NCBI GenBank assembly: GCA_003254905.1
Contig: QANU01056374.1
Span: 62,001-126,000, forward strand
DNA length: 64,000 nucleotides
DNA from: Nissolia schottii
Lineage: Eukaryota > Streptophyta > Magnoliopsida > Fabales > Fabaceae
Reading direction: 5' to 3'
In this document: in pieces, positions 11,816-22,640 of the stretch
How positions within the stretch are numbered: the first letter of the stretch is position 1
How the letters are laid out: every line of letters begins with the position of its first letter
Position numbers and translations under genes: made by a program
The notes under the pieces: generated by a model
What the model saw: the letters and a program-made list of their open reading frames with translations, nothing else
Database searches by the model: none
Told to the model about the DNA's origin: nothing

Positions 11816-12310
11816 AGGGGTGCACACGGGTCGGGTCCAACCCGCCGACCCGCTAAATCCGACCCAATTCGATCCGGGCGGGTCGGATTTGGCGGGTCGG
11901 CGGGTCAGACCCGCGCTACCCGCGTAAGTTGGCGGGTCGAGTCTCGGGTTCAAAACTTCAAACCCGACCCGACCCGTACCCGCCTATGTATATTACATTT
12001 TTATTTTTGTAACCCTAATCTCACTTTCACAATTCACATTCACTCACCATCTCTTTCTTTCACAGTTTCACTTTCACCTTCGCGCGAATCACAGTGCCAC
12101 TCCCCACCTCTCCTTAGCCTCCTTCCACCGACCCGTGCGCGTCTGCCGCCGCCGACCACGCCGCCGCCCCCGAGTGCATCACCTCTCCTTCGCCTTCGCC
12201 CCGTCTCTCGTTCGCCTTCGTCTCCGTTTTCGCCTTCACCCTCGTCCCCTCCACCTCGCCTTCGCGGCTTCGCCCCCGTCCCCTCCGCACCTTCGCGGCT
12301 TCGCCTTTTT
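11816..12310 (+). mobile_element. Possible 5' end of a hAT-like element
   Basis: It starts taggggtgcacacgggtcgg, of the TAGGG-type seen at hAT termini. Alternating GGGTCGGGT and ACCCGACCC words follow (11820-11985), then a CT-rich leader. No transposase domain is visible before the ambiguous bases at 12311 and 12318. The right end was not found. ORFs in 12135-12660 are low-complexity or overlapping and not convincing as genes. Confidence 0.4.
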
Positions 12311-12794
12311 NTCCTTTNAATAGTTCATGTGCAGTTGAGGTGCAATCGTGATACCACGCGACACCACCGTCCTTTCATCACGGCACACGCGGCACCACCG
12401 TCCTTTCATCACCCCCTTTCCACCATCGCAAGCGATGGTTGCGGTTTCTGCCATCGGTGGTGTGCAACGCAGTGGCGAGGAAGCTCGTTCATCTTCGCAA
12501 GAAAAACGAGGGCCATTCGTGGTGCAGGGTTTGCGTTAGCAGCGGTGTTCCTTGGCAGCGACGACGGTGTGGTGTTCCGCAGGGGGCACATGGAAGCAAG
12601 CATGTTCATTCAAATTATATTCCCAAATTATGGTTCATTCAGAGTTTGAGAAAAATTTCATAAATTGTATAATTTAAGAATAACAATAAATTCCTCAATT
12701 CCCAATTCCCAAAAATTAGGGTTCATTGCATTTGGGAAAAATTTGAATAAATAAATAAATTATACAATTTTAGGATAAACATAAATTTTACAAC

Positions 12795-13113
12795 CATAGC
12801 TCTGATATCACATGTAATGTGATTTTTCAATTGAACAATTCATGAAAACTACGATCTTGAAATTTATGATTATCACCATGTATGTAATATTAAGAATGAG
12901 AGACACATACCCGGATTCATATCGTGATTGGATGGAATTAACGATTCTTTTCCCCTCATTTTTTTCTTTGAGTAACGCCATCTTATTTATAAGCGAGAGG
13001 GGAGGGTCGGTTTTACTAAAATACCCCCCACTAACTCTATCATATCTTATAGAATCAATTGCCATCATCTTGATTCTTTTTAATTAGAGTTAGTATTATG
13101 AAATAATCTTACA
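12795..13113 (-). mobile_element. Copia-type LTR with primer binding site
   Basis: Read on the minus strand, a 301-bp block begins TGTAAGATTATTTC (at 13113) and ends ACATTACA (at 12813). After two bases comes TGATATCAGAGCTATGG (12795-12810), close to the initiator-Met tRNA primer site of copia elements (TGGTATCAGAGC). A TATAAATA box lies at 12984-12991. This looks like a 5' LTR plus the start of a leader; no gag or pol follows in 12319-12790. The plus-strand stretch 13114-13740 is AT-rich with nothing recognised. Confidence 0.55.
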
Positions 13114-13739
13114 CTTTTAACTTGTAGTTTTCTCAGGTTCACAGCCAGATGATGAAAATTAGATGTAACAAACTATGGTATAATATAATATAACAAAATT
13201 TTAGCGGTTGGGTACGAAATACTAGTAGTAGAGTAGAATAGATACAGTGCACGTTGAGCAAAAACAAAATTATCAACCGGGCGTTTCCACTAGATTATCA
13301 TGTCATTGCACTAATTGTTTAATTTGTATATTTCCTCAAGTATGAATTGGTCCACACGTAAAGAAAAATAAAAAAGTAAAAATGCTTCGGAAAGCAAGGG
13401 GCGTTTCACACGGTTGGTAGTAAACGCGACAATTTTTTTTAAGGAGAATGTTGAGTGGGAGGAGTGGATATATTAAATATTATAAAAATGAATGTATTAT
13501 TGAGAAAGTTGAGATAACATCGATCACTAATGTTTATTATTAGAAAAATATTAAATACTAATGACTTTTATTAATGGATATTTTTGGGGGATTTAGCAGC
13601 GAATTTCATATTGAAATTCACTGCTAATGGTCTTTTTAACTCTAGCCATGTAGCAGCTAGATTTAATGATAAATAACATATTTGCCACTATTTCTACTTG
13701 TTGCGCCAAGTGATGACAATTAATTATTAGTGCATCCTT

Positions 13740-15102
13740 AAAAAAAATAGATAGGACATTACCAGCATATATATATATATATATTTGTCGGTAATTTATT
13801 AAATTAAAAAATAACTAAAAAATAAATTATTCGAGCACGAACTTTCTCTCAAACTCTAGTTTTATTTTTTATTTGTGGTGAAACAGTGCCTCTACATAGG
13901 GTGTCAGCATCATACTATTAGAGTATTCTGAGTCAGTCAACGGTGTCATTCAAGTTCTTACCGAGATTCCGAAGGATGACAATTAATCTTCAGTAACTCC
14001 AGGTGAGTAGATATTTGCTCATAACTTATTTTAGTCATTATTTTATGTTCATGCATATTTTAAGCATCTATAGAAAATAAGAATTTGTGAAGAGGTTGCC
14101 AAAACGTTTTATTTATGAAAATTATATTTGTCAATGTTTGCGAAGTTATTTACGATATGGTATACGAAAAGATTTTAGAAAAGCATGAAAATCTTTTTAG
14201 ATAAAGTCATGGGACCGTTGTTTTATTGCATAAAGTTCATCATGTTGCATGTGTATGTTCATGAATTTTAGATGTTAGTTGTTTCAGTTATAATTAGTTA
14301 TTTCAGTTATTAGTTATCAGTTATTATGTTCAGGCTATTATATTTAAATCATTTTAATGAGAGTGAGATATAGGATAAAACTGTAAGTCTGTGACAATCT
14401 ACGTTCCTGATATGCCTTGTACGATCGTAATATAGAATATGATTTAGACATGTAGAATAATTGGGACAAGACCATGAAGCTCGAACATAAGCACCCTGTG
14501 ACGTCCAATGTCATGTATCATGTACGTTAAAGCAAGACTATGAGACCAAGATATTTCAAGAACAGTTAAATCGTAATACTCAGGATCCGTCTATCTAGAT
14601 ACCTCTCTTCTTCTTCTTCTTCTTATATTTTCAAATGCATAGTATTATTATGTATTGCAAATGTATGTTTATTGAGGTGATCTCTCGCTCATTGAGACTC
14701 TTCCCAGAGTTCTCACCCCTCAACTTCCCCTTCTAATTGTAGGTTGAGATGTAAAGAAGCAATGCATGAAGATCTTTGTAAGTTGCAGCGACGTTAGGAT
14801 TCGTGTGTCAACAATCACCTTGAGTTGAAACTATCTATAAGATATATTTTATTTATTTTATTTTGTAATTGACTCAATATCTAGAGTGCTTCAATTGTGT
14901 ATAGACAGGATCATTGGATCAGTCGCGTATTTTACACATATACTTATGTTTATCGTAAAGAGTTTATGTTTATTCAGAAAAGAAAATTATTATTAGTTTT
15001 AATTGAAGTTAAAATGCATGTTTTTATAAAAAAAAATTCTTAAGAGGCTTTCGTAAGGGAACTAGTCACTTGTGTGCTAGTAACGATTTATGGGTCGTTA
15101 CA
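13740..15102 (+). mobile_element. Probable gypsy LTR remnant
   Basis: The block ends gggtcgttaca at 15092-15102 and contains cattgagactcttcccagag (from about 14690) and tgtgtgctagtaacga, words I associate with legume gypsy LTRs. The expected complementary start (TGTAACGACCC) was not found, so the left border is uncertain and no target duplication can be claimed. No coding region is present. Confidence 0.4.
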
Positions 15103-15152
15103 TTTAAAAACTTTCATCTCAAAAGTCGTTATGATAAAAATGCACGAATGTT

Positions 15153-15378
15153 GTTTGGATGATGTTAAACAAAATCACTTTTAAGTATGTAATTACTTTT
15201 GTGTACGTAACTACTTGTGCAATTAAAAGTTATAATAATATTTTCATTTCTAGTTCTATTAATATTATTGTAAAAATATAAATATGCATTATTCATAGTT
15301 TTTTTTTTAAAATGATTATTAAGCATTATAAATTTTTCATGTAATTATTATACTATAAAGCTTGAGTCATTGCAATTG

Positions 15379-15415
<37 letters not shown>

Positions 15416-16390
15416 NCACAACAACATTTGATAGCTCAGTAATGTATTTACGATGAATATATATTATTCAAAAATGTTATTTGTACATCTAAAAAAAAAG
15501 ACACCCAACAACCACCAAAAGAAAGAAAGAATTAAACATTACAAAACAAAAAACAAACATTGTCAAACACATAAAATGAGTAATATTAAATACACGTGTA
15601 CGTGGGTATGTAGAAATACTATGTGATAATGCTTGTTTATCTCTTTTCTAGCAATACTAAATTCATGTGTGCATAGACATACAAAAATGTTCAGTAACAA
15701 TGTTTGTTTCTCTGATATATAATATTTGTGTTTCTATGTTAGCTGGTTATTTTTTAGGTTTACAATTAGCAGGACTATTACATTCTAAATGGGTATGGAT
15801 GGGGTGTGTGTGGGGGGGTGTGTATGGGGAGGCATGTGCCCGTCCCCACGGGTACCCATTGTCATCCCTACCTCAACCTTTATACTATTAATATAAGACT
15901 TAAATATTTTTTGAGTCTTTAAACAATTTTCAAGATTTTGTTTAGGTCTCTAAAAAATTTTGGTTTTAGTCCAAACATATAAAAAAATACCTAGTTTTAG
16001 ATCTTGTTATTAATGATACTTTGTGATTTTAGTCTCTACCATTAGTGAAACTCTATTAACTGTTGATGTGGATAATGGAGTACAACATCAGTAATGTTGA
16101 GCGAGCAAAATAAACTCATTTGACCCATAACCCGGCCCAAACACCATAATCTACTAGCTGACTCAATTATGGGTGGTGGGTGGGTCATAATTTGAGAGTA
16201 AATTTGGGTCAAATAGTGAATTATGAGTCAGAAAGATTTATTTTGCTTGTCTGATACTGCTGAAGTGGTGCTCTGTTAGTTATAACAGACAGTTAACGGG
16301 GTGTCATTAATGCGATGGGTTAAAATCAAAATTTTTTTATATGTTAGGACTAAAATTTAAAAAAAGTAAAAATAAAGGGACCTAAGTTTC
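15153..16390. repeat. Head of metacaspase tandem unit 2
   Basis: Counterpart of 4851-6184, with the same order: ttggatgatg start, TA microsatellite (15384-15415, with an N at 15416), hAT-like end near 15870, inverted-repeat MITE at 15945-16390. Unlike unit 1 it has no CACTA element on its left and no hAT MITE on its right, and it runs straight into the metacaspase promoter. Confidence 0.8.
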
Positions 16391-16499
16391 TAGAAGCCTG
16401 ATTCTATTGTTGTTCACCGCGTGGGAACCGCGGAGGAAATGTTGGAAGGGAAAAAAAATGTAATGATAGTGATTTCTCATAAAACCAAACATCAGCAAA

Positions 16500-16650
16500 G
16501 CAGACTATAAAGTCCCCCCTCCTCAGAACCTAGAGCGTTCATACCTTTCTACCTTGACCTTCATTTAACTGAGAATCTGAGATTGTTTGTTAGCCCAACC
16601 CAGCCCTAACTAAGCTTGAGAGAAACAATAGTAACAACATAATCAAGAAG
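16500..16650 (+). promoter_or_regulatory. Core promoter and 5' UTR of metacaspase copy 2
   Basis: A TATA box (actataaagt, TATAA at 16506-16510) stands about 140 bases before the ATG, followed by a pyrimidine-rich stretch and a leader of roughly 110 bases. The ATG context is agaagATGGG, acceptable for plants. Unit 1 has lost this region. Confidence 0.55.
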
Positions 16651-18089
16651 ATGGGAAAGAAGGCAGTGTTGGTAGGTTGCAACTACCCAGGGAAGCAGAA
16701 TGCCCTGCAAGCGTGTGCCAACGACGTGTTCAAAATGAAAGCATGCCTCATTACACACTTGGGATTCAAAAAAAAAGATATCACTATCCTCATTGATGAT
16801 GACAAGGGCTACACCCAACCCACTAAGGCCAACATACTAAAGAAGCTTTCTAAGCTGGTCAAATCAGCCTCGTCCGGCGACCTGCTCTTCTTTCAATTCA
16901 GTGGCCACGGCGAACTCCTTCGAGACAATCAATCCATCGTTGCTACCGACGGTGAAAGTATTACAAGTTGGTTAACTCCTCCTTCCTTCCCCTCCGCGTG
17001 TTTTAGTTACTAATATTACATCTTCTTCAATCATCTATGCATATGTTGTTATATGTAGTGTTTAATGCAAATTTGATTGCGATGCGACCTTAGATCATAT
17101 GTATTTGGTTAGAGAGTAATTCTCGCGTCTTCATCTTTTTAAATGTCAATCTTTTTGATCAGCAAGTTCTTTTGGATATAGGATTAACCATCTCAGGCTT
17201 CAATTTGGTGGAAATTACATGATCTGAAGTCTTTCATATATGTAGAGAGATTGGAAAAGCCCTACTTCATTGATAGTTTTTTGGCTTGTTCTTGTTTTCG
17301 TAGAGAGGGCCTCTTATCAACACAATGCTTGTTGATGTGTCCCTTGTGCTTGTACCAGGTGATGATTTTGGGGAACTAGTAGAGCTGATCCCCGCGGGTG
17401 CCACTTTGACAATCGTAGCAGATTGTTGTCACAGTGGCGGGCTGATCGAAGGTGCTAAGGAACAAAACACATTGAAGAAACAACAACGTTCAGGCTCTGT
17501 CTCTGCAATCGGTGACGGCTTCCCCTATCAGGACTACGACTATGTAATGGATAGAATGTGTCCATCAGATGAAGATTATTATGATGAGCCGGAACGGCTA
17601 ATTAATGATGGATCATCATCTACAAGTGATGAAGATTATTATGATGAGTCGGAACGGCCGGAACAGCTAATTAATGATGGATCATCATCTACAAGTGACA
17701 TTGCTGAAGCAGATGAAGATTATTATGATGAGCCGGAACGGCCGGAACGGCTAATTAATAATGGATCATCATCTACAAGTGACATTGCTGAAACAAATGA
17801 AGATTATTATGATGAGCCAGAACGATTAATTAATGATGGATCATCATCTACAAGTGATATTGTTGAAGCAGATGGTGTAATTCTGTTGAGCGCTTGCCAG
17901 AGTTACGAAAAGGCCAAGGAGGTGGGCTGCCCTATAAACCTCGACAGGCCCAAAGGGCCGCACAACCCAGTAGTATGCTACGGGGTTTTTACCAATGCCA
18001 TAACAAGTATAATTGAGGAGAAACAAGGTGACGTTACAAACCTGCAGCTTGCTTTCAAAGCTAGCGAGTACATTGTTGATAGCACTTAG
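16651..18089 (+). CDS. Type II metacaspase copy 2, repeat-expanded linker
   Basis: Caspase-fold cysteine protease; type II metacaspases cut after Arg/Lys in stress and cell-death responses. Exon 1 is 16651-16957 (donor gaaa|gtatta; 16951 is a frame-neutral alternative). Exon 2 starts at 17359 after ccag. The joined product is about 345 residues. The N-terminus KKAVLVGCNYPG is typical. His86 is in SGHG; Cys126 is in DCCHSGG. The loop after SGHG is very short and the usual DE.IVP.D is RDNQSIVATD, so substrate binding may be altered. Residues about 172-272 of the linker are four acidic repeats. The p10-like part follows (VILLSACQSYEKAKEV, FTNAITSIIEE). A TAG at 18087 replaces the CAG of copy 1, dropping the NPGLYCSDRLADAPFLG end and the Lys-rich tail. 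It may be a recent pseudogene or a truncated active form. Confidence 0.75.
17568..17870 (+). repeat. In-frame acidic tandem repeat in metacaspase copy 2
   Basis: Four units start with GATGAAGATTATTATGATGA (AATGAA in the last): 17568-17627 (60 bp), 17628-17711 (84), 17712-17795 (84) and 17796-17870 (75). All lengths are multiples of three. The encoded unit is close to DEDYYDEPERLINDGSSSTS, with or without SDIAEA. Copy 1 holds one diverged unit (about 8191-8270). Slippage or unequal exchange is the likely cause. Confidence 0.9.
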
Positions 18090-18570
18090 AATCCTGGGCT
18101 CTATTGCAGCGACCGCCTTGCTGATGCTCCATTCTTGGGTGTGAGATGGAACGTGATCAGGACTGGCTCAAGAAGATGGAGACCAAAAGAGCTTCGTTCG
18201 AGAAAAGTTTGGAGGCGTTGAAGAAGAAGAAGAAGAAGAATCCGCAGGAGTTACCTTTGAAGCCGACGAAGAAGACGACGCTATGGCCCCCCGGCTATGT
18301 TTATGTATCTGTTGCCTTGACATGTTTACTTGGTTTGGAGTGTTTTTTTTATTTTTTATTTTTTATTTTTTTTCCGTTTGTTGCCTTTGTGGGTCCTCAT
18401 GCATGCTCTTCAAGCGGCCTGGTCTTGTGCTTGTGTTTTATGTCAAGAGTTATATCGATAAATGGACTTGTTCTTTGCTTCTTTTTATGAAAAGAATTAA
18501 ATCAACTAATGCACTTGTTCCTATTCTGGACGAGATCTGCTGATCATTTGTGCACTGCTGACGAGAGCGA
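18090..18570 (+). other. Untranslated metacaspase C-terminus and 3' flank
   Basis: Bases 18090-18145 would still encode the conserved end NPGLYCSDRLADAPFLG but lie behind the TAG. A one-base deletion just after (gggtgtgaga against gggtgttgaga in copy 1) shifts the following tail, whose frame runs from 18146 (QDWLKKMETKRASFEKSL and a KKKKKK run). The 3' flank matches 9299-9660. Confidence 0.7.
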
Positions 18571-19060
18571 CATCCAGTGTGATATATCATGTAAATGATA
18601 TGATTGAAATAGTATTAAAAGTGAAATATTATGAAGACTTAACTATAAAGTAAAAAAGTTACAAAAGTAATAGTAAATTGAGTACAATCAGAAGCATGAA
18701 GCAAAAAGGAAAAAAGAAAAAGGTGAAAATCTCTCGTTGCTTTTTTCAATCTTTTCAACAAAGTTTACACATCATAACAAAAAAAGAAATATTTATTTGT
18801 GCATGTTTCTCGAGAACAATACTTTCTTTCTTAGTAGCAAACTTCTCTGCTTTGTTCAAAATTGCACGAATTTGGAAGAAATAGGAGTTCAAACATTTAA
18901 TTCTCATTTCTTTCATGGGTGAGCTCTTTGAATAATGCATCTCTTTTAGCTTGTGAGCAAAGCATGACACAAGTCTATGAATTGAAAAATATCGAGATTT
19001 CAAAAGATTAAAACTACAAGTCAATCCAGATGGGTGGGAAATTGATTTTTTTTTTAAAAA
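18571..19060. repeat. Tail of metacaspase tandem unit 2
   Basis: Bases 18571-18735 match 11165-11330 and 18787-19060 match 1-275. Unit 2 is therefore the only place where the complete order of the ancestral tail can be read. No gene is seen. Confidence 0.75.
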
Positions 19061-20012
19061 ATTAAAAAAAATCAACAAAAGTCTAGCACAAAAAAAATCC
19101 AACCCACGTTCCACATTCCACGTTCTATCACAAAAAATTGCTCCAAACATTGCTCCTGTTGTCCTCTTATTCACTGCTCTTCCTTTTCACTTCCTAATAA
19201 TATAATTACTGCAACTATTTATGAAGAATGAGAGAATGAAAAACAAGAATAGAAGAAATCATCAGGTACAGTGTAGAGTGGCATGACAATTTGAAAGGCA
19301 CGGCCTGTCAAGGCCAACTAGCACTAATAAGGCCTAAGCCCAAACGGTTCTAAAAATCATTTTCCTCCGGAATTTCATAATGTAATTAAATACATGTAAA
19401 CTTTTACCTCAAAGTCTAGTCCCATGTGAAATTTTAATACGTAACATAGTATTTCAAAAGATGTTTCAACTCCTGGAAATCCATAAAATACCAATACATG
19501 CAAGCATCTTTAATAATTTCATACTCATAATTTAACAAGTAAAATAGTCTTGAGAGTAACTAGAGATGATCGGTCTATTCATTGTACACGGTTCAAGAGA
19601 GAAAAAAAACTCTTAAGGTTCCATGAGACTAATGGAAAGATCCTCCGAAATACCTACTACAACAAATATCATTAACAAAGAACTAATTAACATTTAAATA
19701 GCAGGACTCAAATTAGCTTAAAATAGAAAAACCCTAATTCATACCCTAAGTTCCTAACACTAACTACTCAAATGAAATATTCATGCAAAAATTTAGTTAC
19801 CCCAAAGAACTTTGAAGAGGTGTGAGCTTTAAAATTACCTTTAGAAGCCAAAATAAAAAGAAAATTAGAGTGAGGGTTGGATTCTCTCCCCAAAACATCT
19901 AATCCAACTTTTGAGCAACAAGCACTCTCCTCTTATGGCAAAATTGGCAGAGGTGCACCAACAGAGTCGCGACATTAAAGGAGACGATGCGGAGTCAAAG
20001 GAGGCAGTGACA
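19061..20012. other. Spacer between metacaspase array and CNL1; no gene seen
   Basis: AT-rich sequence, with a patch at 19300-19560 (ggcctaagcccaaacgg, tccggaatttcataatg) that resembles retroelement LTR debris. Nothing coding was recognised. The part 19860-20012 takes the place of the missing 3' LRR exon sequence of CNL1 and has no LRR similarity. Confidence 0.5.
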
Positions 20013-22640
20013 TTAGTAATCATTGTTACATCCCTCAACAATAAGGGTTTGAACACATGGAAGGCGCGGCAGCTGAAGTTTAGGGCAATTGTCAACAACC
20101 AAAGAAGAAAGGCAAGGGAACATGTCCCTTCTTTCCACTTTCAACAAGCCCTCCATGTTTGGTAACCCCATCATTTCAAGATGCTCTAATGATGGGAAAG
20201 CCTTCACCGCCGCATCATCATAACATTCATCACCATCCAAGTACCGCACATTATCCATATCATATATTGTAATTTTTCTTAAAGATGGAAGTTTACCAAG
20301 TGGGGGAAGTTGCTGACAGTTTTTGCATCTTTCAAGTTTAAGAGAAACTAGATTGTTGAGAACTGAATTATTACCCATCCAACTTGGCCAATGTAATCCT
20401 TCATAGTCACATATTCTCAACACCTTGAGATTTGAGGGCGGTTGAAGTGCTTCAAGTACTTCCTCAGCATTAGCAAGATATGACTTGGTTTCCCTGCTTA
20501 ACTCCCATGACAAGTGTAACTCTCGAAGGTCTTCTTTACCCTTCAAATTGGCCTCTTGAGCTTCTGACAAACTCCCAACATTTTCCAAGCCTTTGATGCT
20601 TAGTTCTCCCCCAAGATTTAGGTCACGTAACTCTGTCAAACTATGCCCTGTTTCTATTTTGACAATGTATACATTTAATGTTCTTAGATGAGATAGTGTG
20701 TGAATATGAGGGAACATACGAGATAGGGAACCACAACCACTAATTATAAGATGCCTGAGATTTCGTAAGTAAGCCAAATGTTCTGGTAGAGTGTGAAGAC
20801 TCTCTAGATTGGTTAATTTCAAGATTTCCAATTTACGCAAATTGTAAATAGAATTAGGCAAGGTCTTTATATAAAAACCATAAAGCTCCAAGTACCTCAA
20901 GTGGGTCAAACTCCCGAGTATTGATAGATTGAAATGATTCATGCGTAAAACTCGAAGAGAACGGTTCGTTGGTGACCAACTTGAAACTCCTGCCTCATAA
21001 AATTGAAGTTGATATAATGTTCGCAAGGATTCAACTTTCTCAAATGCTCCCTTCTTGAATGGTGTTGTGCCACCATAGCTGAAACCAATATGATGCGCAT
21101 TTCTTGTCAAATCATCTTGGTTCATTTTTTCCAAACAGATACAGTCTTGCTCTGAAATTGACTGAGCAAGATCATGGACTAGATCATGCATCTTGAAATA
21201 AATATTGCTCGAATCACCATAGGTCTTGACATCTTGAATGAATGATTTTTGATACAATTCATTCCAGATCATGTTGCCAACCTCCTCTACATCCAAGTTT
21301 TCTCGAGATGAAATAAACCCATTTGCCATCCAAAGATGAATCAAATCTTGCTTACTGATTTCTTCATCTTTGGGAAATATGGCGCAAAATGCAAAACATT
21401 GCTTTAATGTTGGCGTTAGACGAATGTAGCTCAACCTCAAGCTAGAAAAAATATCATTCTGATTTGGTAGAGTCCAAAGCTTACATTTTTTAACTTCAAG
21501 CCATTCTTTCTCCCCCCTTCTAGAGCGCATTAGACCTCCCAATGATCGTGCTGCAAGAGGCGACCCCCCGCACTTCTTTACAATCTCCTTGCCTATTGCT
21601 ACCAGCTCTGCATGCTCTTCTTTGTTAGGCCCAAATGCATGTTGTTTGAACAATGACCAGCAGTCGTTGTCAGTTAGACTAGACAAATCATGAGCTTGGC
21701 ATGTTCCCATGATTTCTGCAACATCCCCATCACGAGTGGAGACTAAAATGGAAGCACCTCTGGATCCACAAGACAAAGCGGATTTCAACTTATCCCATTT
21801 GTCCTGGCTTAATCCGACCTGCACCTCTTGGCTTTTTTTCCATACATCATCCAAAACCAGCAAGTACCTCTGATTTTGCAAGAGTCCTCGCACTTTGTGT
21901 TCCATTTCATCTATACTCAAGATGTCACATTTTTCTTTCGTAATATATTCTATAATGGAACACAAAATTCTCTTGATATTGAAATTCTCAGAGACATATA
22001 TCCAAATCTTCAAGCCAAAATGGCTAGTTACTCTTTGATCATTGTAGACCAATTGAGTAAGTGTTGTTTTTCCAATGCCTCCTATGCCAACAATGGGATA
22101 GATGGAAAGGGAGCCAGAGCCCTGTGTTGGGCCAAGAAGAAACTCCACAACCTTCTCTTTGTCTTCATCTCGTCCATATACTTGAGGAATGATAATAGTT
22201 GGGCTAGTTTGGCGCCATTTAGCTACTTCACTTGGCCTCTCTTGGTCACGCTCACTTAGAACAAACTTGTTCTTAGCTTCAGCAATTTGATCCAACCTCC
22301 CTATCATCTCGTTCAGCCTGCGCCCAACCCACCAACGAAATATGATTTTCTCTGGAGTGAAAGAGCATAAGCCCCCAAGTTGAAGGGATTCATTAGAGGC
22401 AGAACAATCATCAAGCACATCATCTAGCACGTACACAGCATCTTTAAGCTGCTGCATCCACACCTTTACAGAGCGGTTCGTCATTTGTTGCTCCTCAGCA
22501 TCATCAAGAATGGCCTTGACCATTTCTAGAGTGGTTGACAGCTTTTCAGCCGCTTGCCTGATTCCAGAGAAGGTTGCAACTTCACGCTGGACCAAAGGGA
22601 GCAAACTCTTGAGTGCAACTCCAATCAAGGACTCAGCCAT
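20013..22640 (-). CDS. CNL1: CC-NB-ARC-LRR resistance protein, C-terminally short
   Basis: Intracellular immune receptor of the CNL class, RGA/I2-like. From the MAESLIG start (22640; an ATG five codons earlier is less likely because all siblings begin MAE) it encodes 875 residues without an intron. Coiled-coil with LDDVLDD (72-78, EDVID-like); P-loop GIGGIGKTT (185-193); kinase-2 LLVLDDVW (260-267); RNBS-B GASILVSTR (295-303); GLPL as CGGSPLAA (357-364); RNBS-D CFAFCAIFPKD (415-425); MHD (484-486); LRRs from about 540. All nucleotide-binding motifs are intact, including a switch-type MHD. The frame ends in VEGCNNDY. Siblings continue CNN.ELLRS with about 130 more LRR residues, and CNL1 lacks one base there. 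It may be functional with a short LRR or a recent pseudogene. Confidence 0.9.
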   Translation of the reverse strand: MAESLIGVALKSLLPLVQREVATFSGIRQAAEKLSTTLEMVKAILDDAEEQQMTNRSVKVWMQQLKDAVYVLDDVLDDCSASNESLQLGGLCSFTPEKIIFRWWVGRRLNEMIGRLDQIAEAKNKFVLSERDQERPSEVAKWRQTSPTIIIPQVYGRDEDKEKVVEFLLGPTQGSGSLSIYPIVGIGGIGKTTLTQLVYNDQRVTSHFGLKIWIYVSENFNIKRILCSIIEYITKEKCDILSIDEMEHKVRGLLQNQRYLLVLDDVWKKSQEVQVGLSQDKWDKLKSALSCGSRGASILVSTRDGDVAEIMGTCQAHDLSSLTDNDCWSLFKQHAFGPNKEEHAELVAIGKEIVKKCGGSPLAARSLGGLMRSRRGEKEWLEVKKCKLWTLPNQNDIFSSLRLSYIRLTPTLKQCFAFCAIFPKDEEISKQDLIHLWMANGFISSRENLDVEEVGNMIWNELYQKSFIQDVKTYGDSSNIYFKMHDLVHDLAQSISEQDCICLEKMNQDDLTRNAHHIGFSYGGTTPFKKGAFEKVESLRTLYQLQFYEAGVSSWSPTNRSLRVLRMNHFNLSILGSLTHLRYLELYGFYIKTLPNSIYNLRKLEILKLTNLESLHTLPEHLAYLRNLRHLIISGCGSLSRMFPHIHTLSHLRTLNVYIVKIETGHSLTELRDLNLGGELSIKGLENVGSLSEAQEANLKGKEDLRELHLSWELSRETKSYLANAEEVLEALQPPSNLKVLRICDYEGLHWPSWMGNNSVLNNLVSLKLERCKNCQQLPPLGKLPSLRKITIYDMDNVRYLDGDECYDDAAVKAFPSLEHLEMMGLPNMEGLLKVERRDMFPCLSSLVVDNCPKLQLPRLPCVQTLIVEGCNNDY

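Noticed and set aside
12135..12663. Several overlapping ORFs on both strands around 12.1-12.7 kb
   Set aside because: The region is CT- and GC-rich with ambiguous bases; the ORFs shadow each other and show no domain.
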